From positions 1 through 6,460 of the forward strand of contig JAEXSY010000383.1 in assembly GCA_023440105.1 (NCBI GenBank): DNA of 6,460 nt. Reading direction: 5' to 3'. Source of the stretch: Bacillota bacterium (GTDB lineage: Bacteria; Bacillota; Clostridia; Clostridiales; Clostridiaceae). The notes beneath the pieces were generated by a model. The model searched no databases. It was not told the origin of the DNA and saw nothing but the letters and a program-made list of their open reading frames with translations. Of the stretch, positions 1 to 5,435 are shown piece by piece. Both the position numbers and the translations under genes were made by a program. Position 1 is the stretch's first letter; the number at the start of each line of letters is the position of its first letter.

Positions 1-1
1 T

Positions 2-1300
2 AAGTTTGTAACAGCATTGGCAGCCTTAGAGGAGAATGTAGTAGATCCGGAGGAGCAAATCTTAGACCAAGGAATATTTAATAAGCATCCGGAGGTTTCT
101 AATTATACAGGAATGTGTGGTATTTATGAAACCTATGGTACTACCCATGGCTATGAAAATATGACTACGGCCTTTAGGGATTCCTGTAACTATTATTTTT
201 ATGAGCTGGCCTACAGATTAAATAAAAATAGTGGAATCGATACTCTTTCTGAGTATGCCTGGAGGCTGGGGCTTGGCTATAATCCTGAGACTGATAAAAA
301 GAGCAGTACAGGGATAGAAATAGAAGAAACCACTTCCGGTCAGGTTTATAGCAGCACTGCCTATACTAATCTAGTAGCTAGTCTATCAAAATATGATATA
401 GTAGACATGCTTCAGGCGGGAGAATATACCTATGCTCCTTCCTTGGGAGAAAAGCATAAGGGCTTTAACATAGGAGTAAATAACAATGACAGTAAGGAAT
501 TAGCTGATGCAAAGAAGGCAGTGAAGGATTATGTGTCCGAGTCTCTTAGTAAGCTTTGGGAGGTTGAAGACAGCAGTGCTTTCTATGATGAAATATACAC
601 GAAAACTATTGAATTATTAAAAAGACTAGTTGAGACCTATGAAGAAGAGGACAGAGAAGGCTATAAGGAAGCTGATTATGAAAATGCAGCCAAAAACGTT
701 GCTAGGTATATAGTTTTTGACAGGTCAGGAGATGTGACCTCCATAGGTAATATGCTGAATAGCTCCATAGGACTTGGGATGAATAATTTCACCCCTCTTC
801 AGTTGTGCAGTGCTCTATCTACAGTACTTAACGGAGGTACAAGGTATAAGTCTTACCTGGTAAATGAAATCTCTGATTCAGATGGGAATATAGTAGAAGA
901 GTATAGCCCTGTAATCCTTGATGAATTAAACCTAAAAGATTCCACCGTTGATTCAATAAAAGAAGGGATGGCTGCGGTAACTGCTTCAAATTCAGCCTTC
1001 TCGAGCTTCCCAATCACTACAGGAGGAAAAACCGGTACAGCTATTTATAGCAATAATCAAAATGCTGTTGGAAGATCCTCTTATGGTGTATTTGAAGGCT
1101 TTGCACCCTATGATGACCCAGAAATAGCTATAACAGTGGTCCTTTATGATGGAGGCAGCGGAAGCAATGCAGCACCAGTAGCAAGAGCAATTATGGAAAC
1201 ATATTTTAGAGATGAGATAAAAAGTAGCTATCCCAATTATAAATCAGATACAACAGATTATTCGTTGAATCCTGAAACTACAGGATATAATTTGCCATAA
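2..1300 (+). CDS. Penicillin-binding protein 2-like class B transpeptidase, C-terminal part (5' truncated by window edge)
   Basis: This is a class B penicillin-binding protein, a membrane-anchored D,D-transpeptidase that cross-links peptidoglycan outside the cell. The reading frame is open from base 2, giving 432 residues and no start; the in-frame TTG at 17 is internal. The first visible residues, KFVTALAALE, match the helix after SxxK, so Lys1 is probably the SxxK lysine and the nucleophilic serine lies just outside. The SxN motif is Ser-Cys-Asn at 182-190, and KTG is at 1028-1036 in the context TGGKTGTA. The GGSGSNAAPVAR-type tail is also typical. Between about residues 110 and 250 there are roughly 100 more residues, rich in Lys and Glu, than in compact PBP2 proteins. 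From memory, long clostridial PBP2s carry such an insert. The closest named relative is PBP2/MrdA, the elongation transpeptidase, but a sporulation or division paralogue (SpoVD, FtsI) cannot be excluded without the N-terminus. Confidence 0.93.
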   Translation, partial: KFVTALAALEENVVDPEEQILDQGIFNKHPEVSNYTGMCGIYETYGTTHGYENMTTAFRDSCNYYFYELAYRLNKNSGIDTLSEYAWRLGLGYNPETDKKSSTGIEIEETTSGQVYSSTAYTNLVASLSKYDIVDMLQAGEYTYAPSLGEKHKGFNIGVNNNDSKELADAKKAVKDYVSESLSKLWEVEDSSAFYDEIYTKTIELLKRLVETYEEEDREGYKEADYENAAKNVARYIVFDRSGDVTSIGNMLNSSIGLGMNNFTPLQLCSALSTVLNGGTRYKSYLVNEISDSDGNIVEEYSPVILDELNLKDSTVDSIKEGMAAVTASNSAFSSFPITTGGKTGTAIYSNNQNAVGRSSYGVFEGFAPYDDPEIAITVVLYDGGSGSNAAPVARAIMETYFRDEIKSSYPNYKSDTTDYSLNPETTGYNLP

Positions 1301-1328
1301 AATAAGCCTAACCAAGGCTTATTTTTTT
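1301..1328 (+). terminator. Intrinsic terminator after the PBP gene
   Basis: A perfect 9-bp stem, AATAAGCCT (1301-1309) with AGGCTTATT (1315-1323), has a 5-nt loop and is followed directly by T at 1324-1328. It begins one base after the PBP stop codon. The A residues before it could also pair with the T tract. It separates the PBP transcript from the LytTR operon. Confidence 0.93.
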
Positions 1329-1347
1329 GGTCAAAAAAAGCTTTACC

Positions 1348-1377
1348 GGCAACTTAATATTGCTTCGTGGCAACTTA
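1348..1377 (+). promoter_or_regulatory. Putative LytTR operator: two 9-bp direct repeats
   Basis: GGCAACTTA occurs at 1348-1356 and again, identical, at 1369-1377. The start-to-start distance is 21 bp, about two helical turns, leaving a 12-bp spacer. On the minus strand each copy reads TAAGTTGCC, which fits 8 of 9 positions of the published LytTR consensus [TA][AC][CA]GTTN[AG][TC]. That consensus is known to occur as direct repeats with 12-13 bp between them. The next gene encodes a LytTR protein, so autoregulation is the obvious inference. The second copy overlaps the -35 position of the promoter, an arrangement that suits an activator contacting RNA polymerase. Confidence 0.8.
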
Positions 1378-1401
1378 GTAAATATATACTTGTGGTAAAA
1401 T
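1373..1401 (+). promoter_or_regulatory. Putative activator-dependent promoter of the LytTR operon (extended -10)
   Basis: TAAAAT at 1396-1401 is preceded by TGG (1393-1395), which makes an extended -10 of the TGn type. With a 17-bp spacer the -35 hexamer would be ACTTAG (1373-1378), a poor match to TTGACA. A weak -35 covered by the second LytTR repeat is what an activated promoter would look like. Transcription would start near 1408, about 40 bases before the ATG at 1449. No start site has been measured. Confidence 0.65.
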
Positions 1402-1448
1402 TTCTCCTTTGTTATCCTTAGATTAACAAGGGGATTGGTGGTGAGAGG

Positions 1449-1889
1449 ATGAAGATAACTATTAATACCGATGAAAATATAAAAGATACAGAGGTGCACA
1501 TTACCTGCAGTGCTTTGACCCCAGAGATTGAAAGGCTTATTTCTCTTATGAGGATCATGGAGCTGCAGCTAACGGGGACAAAGAATGAGGAAACATTTAT
1601 TATTGATATTGGAAAGGTCCTCTATATTGATACGGTAGATAAAAAGACCTTTATTTATACCATGGATGAAGAATATGAATCAAAATTAAAGCTATATGAA
1701 TTAGAGGAACAGCTGGCAAAGGCAGGGTTCTTTCGAGGGAGTAAGTCCTCCATTATTAATTTTAGGCACATTGTCTCCTTAAAGGCTGATATTGATAGAC
1801 GCCTTCGGGTTACCTTAACCAATGGTGAGCAGCTAATTGTTTCCAGGCAGTATGCTGAGCAGGTAAAAGAAAGATTGGGGGTTAGATAA
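1449..1889 (+). CDS. LytTR-family DNA-binding transcriptional regulator
   Basis: This is a 146-residue cytoplasmic regulator. About 45 N-terminal residues form a small non-receiver region, without the phospho-acceptor aspartate domain of AgrA or LytR. A LytTR DNA-binding domain follows, from about residue 48 to the end. Its typical signals are GSKSSIINFRHIVSL near residues 97-111 and the closing strand and helix with NGEQLIVSRQYAEQVKERLG. LytTR domains bind direct repeats through beta-strand loops. A matching repeat pair lies about 70 bases upstream. GGTGGTGAG just before the ATG is the likely ribosome binding site, although an AGGGG farther up is an alternative. The stop codon abuts the next start, indicating translational coupling. 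Without a receiver domain, signal input probably comes from the membrane partner encoded next, as in the LytTR regulatory systems described for streptococci (HdrRM, BrsRM). That partnership is inferred. Confidence 0.93.
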   Translation: MKITINTDENIKDTEVHITCSALTPEIERLISLMRIMELQLTGTKNEETFIIDIGKVLYIDTVDKKTFIYTMDEEYESKLKLYELEEQLAKAGFFRGSKSSIINFRHIVSLKADIDRRLRVTLTNGEQLIVSRQYAEQVKERLGVR

Positions 1890-2381
1890 ATGGAAGAGAA
1901 GAAAAGTATTTTAGATTATTTAGGACAGGTGGTCACTATATTTGGGATAACAATGATTGTCATGATTTTCTTTGCCATGGTCTTTGGAGATGATCAAGCA
2001 GAGACTTCTACAATGTTTCAATTTGGGAGTAGGGGGTTATCCCTTAGCATCATGGTGCAATTTTTAGTAATATCAGCCTTTATAGTGGCTTTTAATTATA
2101 TATTTTTAACCGATGCAATTATTAAAAATCTATCTCTAACCCTAAGGTATATTTTTATGTTGCTTTCCATAGTAGGAATCATTCTAGTCTTTATCATAAG
2201 CTTTAAATGGTTCCCTCTATACATGTGGCAGCCATGGCTAATGTTCTTTTTAGGCTTTGCTATTAGCTTTGGAGGTAGTGTTCTTATTATGACCTGCAAA
2301 GAGAAAATAGAAAACCAAAAAATGCAGGAGGGCCTTGATAGATTAAAGGAGCAGCTTAAGGAGGGTAAGGATGAATTATAG
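1890..2381 (+). CDS. DUF3021-type four-helix membrane protein, probable LytTR partner
   Basis: This is a 163-residue integral membrane protein. Four hydrophobic segments lie near residues 12-33, 50-74, 80-108 and 113-136. A Lys/Glu-rich amphipathic tail (about 137-163, KEKIENQKMQEGLDRLKEQL) should lie in the cytoplasm. Size, helix count, the W-P-W sequence before helix 4 and the charged tail fit DUF3021 proteins, which are commonly encoded next to LytTR regulators. In characterised LytTR regulatory systems the membrane protein inhibits its regulator, and this protein may do the same. The ATG follows the regulator's TAA with no gap. The ribosome binding site is a G-run at 1877-1881 inside the previous gene. 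Its 3' end overlaps the ATPase gene by 11 nt. The family assignment rests on architecture rather than a catalytic motif, so other small four-helix families remain possible. Confidence 0.8.
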   Translation: MEEKKSILDYLGQVVTIFGITMIVMIFFAMVFGDDQAETSTMFQFGSRGLSLSIMVQFLVISAFIVAFNYIFLTDAIIKNLSLTLRYIFMLLSIVGIILVFIISFKWFPLYMWQPWLMFFLGFAISFGGSVLIMTCKEKIENQKMQEGLDRLKEQLKEGKDEL

Positions 2382-3219
2382 TATTGAGATAAATAACCTT
2401 ACAAAGATTTTTCATAAAGCTCCTGTGTTAAATAAGGTTAGCTTAAAAATATCAGAAGGGGAAATCTTTGGCCTCTTAGGGCCCTCTGGAGCAGGAAAAA
2501 CCACCTTGATAAAAATACTCATAGGCCAGCTAAGGCAAACAGAGGGTTCGTCACTTTTACTGGGAAAGGATACAAGAGAACTGACTCAGGATGTATATTT
2601 AAACCTTGGTATGGTTTTAGATAACAGCGGTTTATATGAAAGACTAAGCTGCTATGATAATTTAGTTTTGTTTACGGAAATATATGGAGTATCTAAGAGT
2701 GTTATTGACAATGTGCTCAAGAAGGTTGGACTCATTGAAGCGAAAAAGCTAGCAGTCCATAAGCTGTCCAAGGGTATGAAGCAGAGATTAGTACTGGCTA
2801 GAGCTATTTTAAATTCTCCCAAGGTTCTCTTCCTTGACGAGCCCACCAGTGGTTTAGATCCAGGAACAGCAGGGGAAATTCACAGACTGATTTTAGAAGA
2901 GAAAAAGAAGGGGACAACGGTATTTTTAACCACCCATAACATGGAGGAGGCCTCAAAGCTCTGTGATAATATTGCTCTCCTTCATGAAGGGAAGATTGTG
3001 GAATATGGAAGGCCAGAGGAAATCTGCAGAAGATACAATCATCAGAATAAGCTACAGCTATTTTTAAAAAATGGAGATACTGTAGCTATTAAAAATGATG
3101 AGAATGTCCCTAAGGCTATAGAGCCTTATTTTAAAGATAATCTCGTGGAAGCCATCCACTCCACAGAGCCTAGCCTTGAAACTGTATTTATGGAACTGAC
3201 AGGAAGGAGCTTTCAATAA
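2371..3219 (+). CDS. ABC transporter ATP-binding protein
   Basis: This is a 282-residue ATPase that would power the permease encoded next. Walker A is GPSGAGKTT (residues 37-45), the signature is LSKGM (132-136), Walker B is VLFLDE (152-157) with D-loop SGLDP, and the switch histidine is His189 in TTHNMEEA. The Q-loop region reads LGMVLDNSGLYERLS, so the usual glutamine is replaced by Asp near residue 84. From memory this is common in a Firmicutes ABC-2 export subfamily. After about residue 215 a C-terminal extension, ending TEPSLETVFMELTGRSFQ, resembles the tail of CcmA/DrrA-type export ATPases. The start is fixed by a strong AAGGAGGG (2358-2365), 5 nt before the ATG, inside the preceding gene. 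The stop is one base before the permease ATG. The substrate is unknown. Export of a peptide, lipid or toxic compound would suit the class. Confidence 0.96.
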   Translation: MNYSIEINNLTKIFHKAPVLNKVSLKISEGEIFGLLGPSGAGKTTLIKILIGQLRQTEGSSLLLGKDTRELTQDVYLNLGMVLDNSGLYERLSCYDNLVLFTEIYGVSKSVIDNVLKKVGLIEAKKLAVHKLSKGMKQRLVLARAILNSPKVLFLDEPTSGLDPGTAGEIHRLILEEKKKGTTVFLTTHNMEEASKLCDNIALLHEGKIVEYGRPEEICRRYNHQNKLQLFLKNGDTVAIKNDENVPKAIEPYFKDNLVEAIHSTEPSLETVFMELTGRSFQ

Positions 3220-3220
3220 T

Positions 3221-3919
3221 ATGAGTATAAGGAAGATATCAGCAATCTTTAAAAAGCAGCTTAAGGATACCCTTAAGAATAAGGGGGTACTAGTACAATT
3301 TATCATGTTTCCCTTAATGGCTGTGATAATGGAGGGCACCATAAAAATAGAGAATATGCCAAAGGGGTATTTCGTCCTCCTCTTTGCCACCATGTTCATT
3401 GGCATGTCACCCCTTATCAGCATGGCAGCCATCATCTCCGAGGAGAAGGAAAAGAACACCTTACCCATGCTCATGATGTCCAATGTTAAAGCTAGTGAAT
3501 ATCTTATTGGAGTAGGCAGCTATTTATATCTCATCTGCAGCATCGGAACCTGCATCTTTGGGATTGTAGGAGGCTATAAGGGTGCTGAATTTGCAAGGTT
3601 TTTTGGAATAATGTCTGTAGGAATTTTAATAGCCATAGCCATAGGAGCAGTGATAGGACTATTAAGTAAAAATCAGATGGCAGAGACCTCTATCTCAGTT
3701 CCAGTGATGATCATATTCTCCTTCCTGCCCATGATTTCCATGTTTAATGAAACCATCGGAAAGGTATCAAAGTTCACCTATTCCCAGCAGATTAACAACC
3801 TGATTAGCTCCATCAGGGGAGAGGATGTGGGGATTGAAAGTATTATAATACTAGGGATAAATTTTGCGGTGGTAGTTGGATTGTTTGGGATGGCTTATAG
3901 GAAGAGGGAAGTAGGGTAG
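3221..3919 (+). CDS. ABC-2 type transporter permease
   Basis: This is a 232-residue membrane subunit with about six hydrophobic segments, near residues 23-40, 49-73, 93-117, 126-147, 156-174 and 206-226. After segment 2 comes ISEEKEKNTLPMLMMSNVKASEYLIG, the EEKE-(x)-TL-(x)-L pattern typical of ABC-2 permeases, where a cytoplasmic coupling helix contacts the ATPase. At 232 residues it is a compact, single-domain permease that should work as a dimer with two copies of the upstream ATPase. AAGGAG at 3204-3209 lies 11 nt before the ATG. It is the last gene of the operon. No strong terminator follows at once. The AT-only palindrome at 3937-3958 lacks a T tract, so transcripts may run on to the hairpin at 4034-4091. 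The substrate cannot be predicted. Confidence 0.93.
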   Translation: MSIRKISAIFKKQLKDTLKNKGVLVQFIMFPLMAVIMEGTIKIENMPKGYFVLLFATMFIGMSPLISMAAIISEEKEKNTLPMLMMSNVKASEYLIGVGSYLYLICSIGTCIFGIVGGYKGAEFARFFGIMSVGILIAIAIGAVIGLLSKNQMAETSISVPVMIIFSFLPMISMFNETIGKVSKFTYSQQINNLISSIRGEDVGIESIIILGINFAVVVGLFGMAYRKREVG

Positions 3920-3936
3920 TAGCATTTTGAGTTTGA

Positions 3937-3958
3937 ATATTTATAATATTATAAATAT
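3937..3958. repeat. 22-bp perfect palindrome of A/T only, upstream of a promoter
   Basis: The sequence is centred on AATATT (3945-3950) and is self-complementary over 22 bp. It ends 3 bp before the -35 hexamer at 3962. The ten bases ATATTATAAA at 3946-3955 recur at 3979-3988, over the -10 element, 33 bp away (about three helical turns). It could be an operator with a second half-site on the promoter, or simply an A/T-rich UP element. Low sequence complexity makes chance more likely than the length suggests. Confidence 0.5.
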
Positions 3959-3961
3959 ATA

Positions 3962-3990
3962 TTGACAAGCTGTTGATGATATTATAAAAT
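3962..3990 (+). promoter_or_regulatory. Sigma-A type promoter, near consensus
   Basis: A perfect TTGACA (3962-3967) is followed after 17 bp by TAAAAT (3985-3990). Transcription should start near 3997. The first coding start downstream is the ATG at 4234, so the leader would be about 237 nt. This is the best-matching promoter in the window. It could drive the 4234 gene, a short independent RNA ending at the hairpin at 4034-4091, or both. Confidence 0.8.
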
Positions 3991-4033
3991 TAATATGCTT
4001 CAAGGATAGACAATAGAATATCGCCAAAGTTGG

Positions 4034-4091
4034 CATATGGAACTCATGATTTAGAGCTAGCTCTATAACTATGTCCATATGTTATTTTTTT
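4034..4091 (+). terminator. Long hairpin with seven T: attenuator or terminator
   Basis: The base stem CATATGGA (4034-4041) pairs perfectly with TCCATATG (4074-4081). After a 3-nt bulge, CAT (4045-4047) pairs with ATG (4071-4073). The tip is the perfect palindrome TAGAGCTAGCTCTA (4052-4065). TTA and then seven T (4085-4091) follow. It lies about 40 nt into the transcript from the 3962 promoter and well before the 4234 start. It could be a regulated attenuator for that gene, the end of a roughly 95-nt small RNA, or the terminator of the ABC operon. A short GCCA/TGGC hairpin (4023-4034) overlaps its first base. Confidence 0.65.
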
Positions 4092-4095
4092 GCCC

Positions 4096-4226
4096 GGAGG
4101 TGTTCGTTGTAGAAAGTTTCAGTTTAGAAAAGTACAAAAACAACTCCTCCTAAAAATAACCACTGAAATAGTGGAGCATTAAGCTGCTCCTGGCTAGCCT
4201 GATAAATCAGTGAGTTTGAAGGAGGA
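4096..4226 (+). promoter_or_regulatory. Structured 5' leader able to sequester the Shine-Dalgarno of the next gene
   Basis: TCCTCCT (4145-4151) is a perfect 7-nt complement of AGGAGGA (4220-4226), the ribosome binding site of the gene at 4234. The same CCTCC (4146-4150) can instead pair with GGAGG (4096-4100), extended by GTT/AAC after a one-base mismatch. The two pairings exclude each other. Between them, CACTGA (4161-4166) pairs with TCAGTG (4207-4212) and encloses GGAGCA/TGCTCC (4173-4178 with 4185-4190), so the SD-blocking fold is a nested set of three stems. CCACT can also pair locally with AGTGG, and CTGAT with ATCAG. I recognise no known riboswitch consensus. The pairings are seen directly; a switching role is inferred. 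Confidence 0.5.
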
Positions 4227-4233
4227 AGATACT

Positions 4234-4632
4234 ATGTTTATCGCTGAAGAAAATAAAAAACGAAAAAAGCAGTTCACTCTGGAGTACGCCTTCTATATGA
4301 TATTCTCCAGCTACTTTAAGGAAGTGGTGGTGAAAACCATCTTTACTGAAGCACAGCTTGCCCTCTACTACAAGGAGCTTCCCAAGGAAAAGCAATATGC
4401 TCTTGAGGAGAGGTGGATACTAAAAATAGAAGAGGATATCTTAAAAGAGCTTCCAGAGAACATAGAAAAACTCAAAGCAGAATTCTTCATCTTTACCTCT
4501 GAAAACAGAGACAGCCACCCCATGAAGCTCGACCTAGGGTGGGTAGCTTACCATATCAGAGTTTCAGAAGACTACAACAAAGAAAAAAAGAGATCTGAGC
4601 TAAGGGCTATCTTTAGCAGATGTGCAGCTTAA
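4234..4632 (+). CDS. Hypothetical charged soluble protein, 132 residues
   Basis: I do not recognise this protein. It is rich in Lys and Glu and has no transmembrane segment, signal peptide or metal-binding cysteine cluster. It looks mostly helical: FTLEYAFYMIFSSYFKEVVVKTIF is a hydrophobic-faced helix, followed by LALYYKELPKEKQYALEERW and a Glu/Lys helix to about residue 90. The C-terminal part has HPMKLDLGWVAYHIRVSEDY. The start is set by AAGGAGGA (4219-4226), 8 nt before the ATG at 4234. An in-frame GTG at 4210 would put the ribosome site inside the gene and is rejected. The gene stands alone, with a structured leader before it and a terminator after it. Base composition (40% GC in two sampled 60-base lines) resembles the left-hand genes rather than the ATPase at the right end. 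Whether it belongs functionally with the transporter is unknown. Confidence 0.85.
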   Translation: MFIAEENKKRKKQFTLEYAFYMIFSSYFKEVVVKTIFTEAQLALYYKELPKEKQYALEERWILKIEEDILKELPENIEKLKAEFFIFTSENRDSHPMKLDLGWVAYHIRVSEDYNKEKKRSELRAIFSRCAA

Positions 4633-4655
4633 AAATAATCAAAAATAATACTACC

Positions 4656-4704
4656 AAATAAAAATTCTGGAGAGGTCATGGGGCTTCTTCAGAATTTTTA
4701 TTTT
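4656..4704 (+). terminator. Intrinsic terminator after the 132-residue protein gene
   Basis: A perfect 14-bp stem, AAATAAAAATTCTG (4656-4669) with CAGAATTTTTATTT (4690-4703), continues inward with G-U, A-U and G-C pairs to a loop near 4676-4683. The A-rich 5' arm and T-rich 3' arm would make it work on both strands. It starts 24 bases after the stop codon. Confidence 0.85.
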
Positions 4705-4844
4705 GGGCATAAGGAGATGGTGGTACAATATTTATATAGCCATTATTAAAGACTAGAGACTAGAATTCTTGGTATAGGATGATACTAAAAATTCGATTTA
4801 TCAAAAGTAAAGTTTCAATAAAGAATAGCAAATAATCTAGAAGG

Positions 4845-5297
4845 ATGAATGAGGTGGAGAAGACTGTGAACTGGATTAATATTTTTGGAATTATAATTGT
4901 TGTGTTGATGCTGATACCTAATATAATTTATGCCTTTAAGTTTAAAGGAGCAGAGAACAAATGCAAAAATAAGGTCGTGAATTTCCTAGAGCAGATAGGA
5001 CGCTATGGCTCAATGTTTCTTATGATTTTTAATATAGGGATGTTGGAATTTGGTTTTTCATCCAAGTTAGCTTTCCTGGTATGGGTTAATGTAATGTTTC
5101 TACTATTGATAGCCTATTGGGTGGGATGGATTTTGTATTTTAAAAGACCTGTTTTAAAATATTCCATGGCTTTGGCTATCATTCCAAGCTTTATATTTCT
5201 TCTTAGTGGAATCCTTTTAAGGCATTATTTATTAGTTGTGTTTGCGGTGATATTTTCAGTGGGACATGTGCATGTTAGTTATGTAAATAGTATTTAG
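4845..5297 (+). CDS. Small four-helix membrane protein of unknown function
   Basis: This is a hydrophobic protein of 150 residues, or 143 from the alternative start. Four membrane segments lie near residues 10-30, 53-73, 78-99 and 106-142, the last long enough for two short helices. Between helices 1 and 2 is FKGAENKCKNKVVNFLEQIGRYGS, whose NK-(x)-EQIGRYG pattern I recall from uncharacterised clostridial membrane proteins without a known role. The ATG at 4845 has AAGG directly against it, a poor spacing. A GTG at 4866 has GAGGTGG (4851-4857) 8 nt upstream and gives MNWINIFGIIIVV, so it may be the true start. I found no convincing promoter in 4705-4844 and no terminator directly after the stop. 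Two histidines near the C-terminus (GHVHVSY) are the only polar residues that stand out in the last helix. Confidence 0.8.
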   Translation: MNEVEKTVNWINIFGIIIVVLMLIPNIIYAFKFKGAENKCKNKVVNFLEQIGRYGSMFLMIFNIGMLEFGFSSKLAFLVWVNVMFLLLIAYWVGWILYFKRPVLKYSMALAIIPSFIFLLSGILLRHYLLVVFAVIFSVGHVHVSYVNSI

Positions 5298-5393
5298 TTG
5301 AATTTAGTAAGTTGTGTATAATACTTAAATTGATATGTTTTCTAAGTAAGATAGATAGTATATACATTCTTCATCAAACTTTTATAAATAGAA

Positions 5394-5435
5394 TTAATCA
5401 TTACCATTAATCAGATTAATAGCAATTGATTAATG
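5394..5435. repeat. Cluster of TTAATCA / TGATTAA boxes, operator-like
   Basis: TTAATCA occurs at 5394-5400 and 5407-5413, and its inverse TGATTAA at 5427-5433; GATTAAT also occurs at 5414-5420. The pair CATTAATCA (5405-5413) and TGATTAATG (5427-5435) is a perfect 9-bp inverted repeat with a 13-bp spacer. The right arm touches the -35 position of the putative promoter of the ATPase gene, where a repressor would act. The surroundings are very AT-rich, so some of the recurrence may be chance. Confidence 0.45.

Noticed and set aside
3064..3483. A 139-codon open frame on the minus strand across the ATPase/permease junction.
   Set aside because: It lies fully antisense to two well-supported genes, has no plausible ribosome site, and its product has no family character. 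It is a shadow of the sense coding.
4026..4034. AAAGTTGGC fits the degenerate LytTR half-site consensus, suggesting the regulator might also control the 3962 promoter.
   Set aside because: There is no second copy 21 bp to either side, it lies downstream of the predicted start, and it is better explained as part of the GCCA/TGGC hairpin. The consensus is loose enough for single chance hits.
4052..4065. TAGAGCTAG resembles the start of a Cas9 tracrRNA/repeat.
   Set aside because: It is a 14-bp palindrome at a hairpin tip. No repeat array, spacers or cas genes are present, and the likeness is limited to nine bases.
4079..4153. A 24-codon frame starting ATG at 4079 and ending TAA at 4151, which includes a GTG start at 4100.
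   Set aside because: There is no ribosome binding site before either start, the T-run of the hairpin lies inside it, and the short product has no recognisable feature. The bases are better explained by RNA structure.
4750..4763. Tandem AGACTAG AGACTAG, considered as a direct-repeat binding site or target-site duplication.
   Set aside because: It is a single 7-bp tandem copy with no element between the copies and no link to a promoter; chance is sufficient.
4769..4788. Imperfect inverted repeat TTGGTAT/ATACTAA before the four-helix membrane protein gene.
   Set aside because: It has one G-U pair, no T tract and no adjacent promoter, so neither a terminator nor an operator can be supported.
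5317..5322. TATAAT shortly after the stop of the membrane protein gene, as a promoter for the ATPase.
   Set aside because: The hexamer 17 bp upstream (TTAGTT) is weak, there is no extended -10, and it would give a leader of about 170 nt. The TATAAT at 5457 is better placed.
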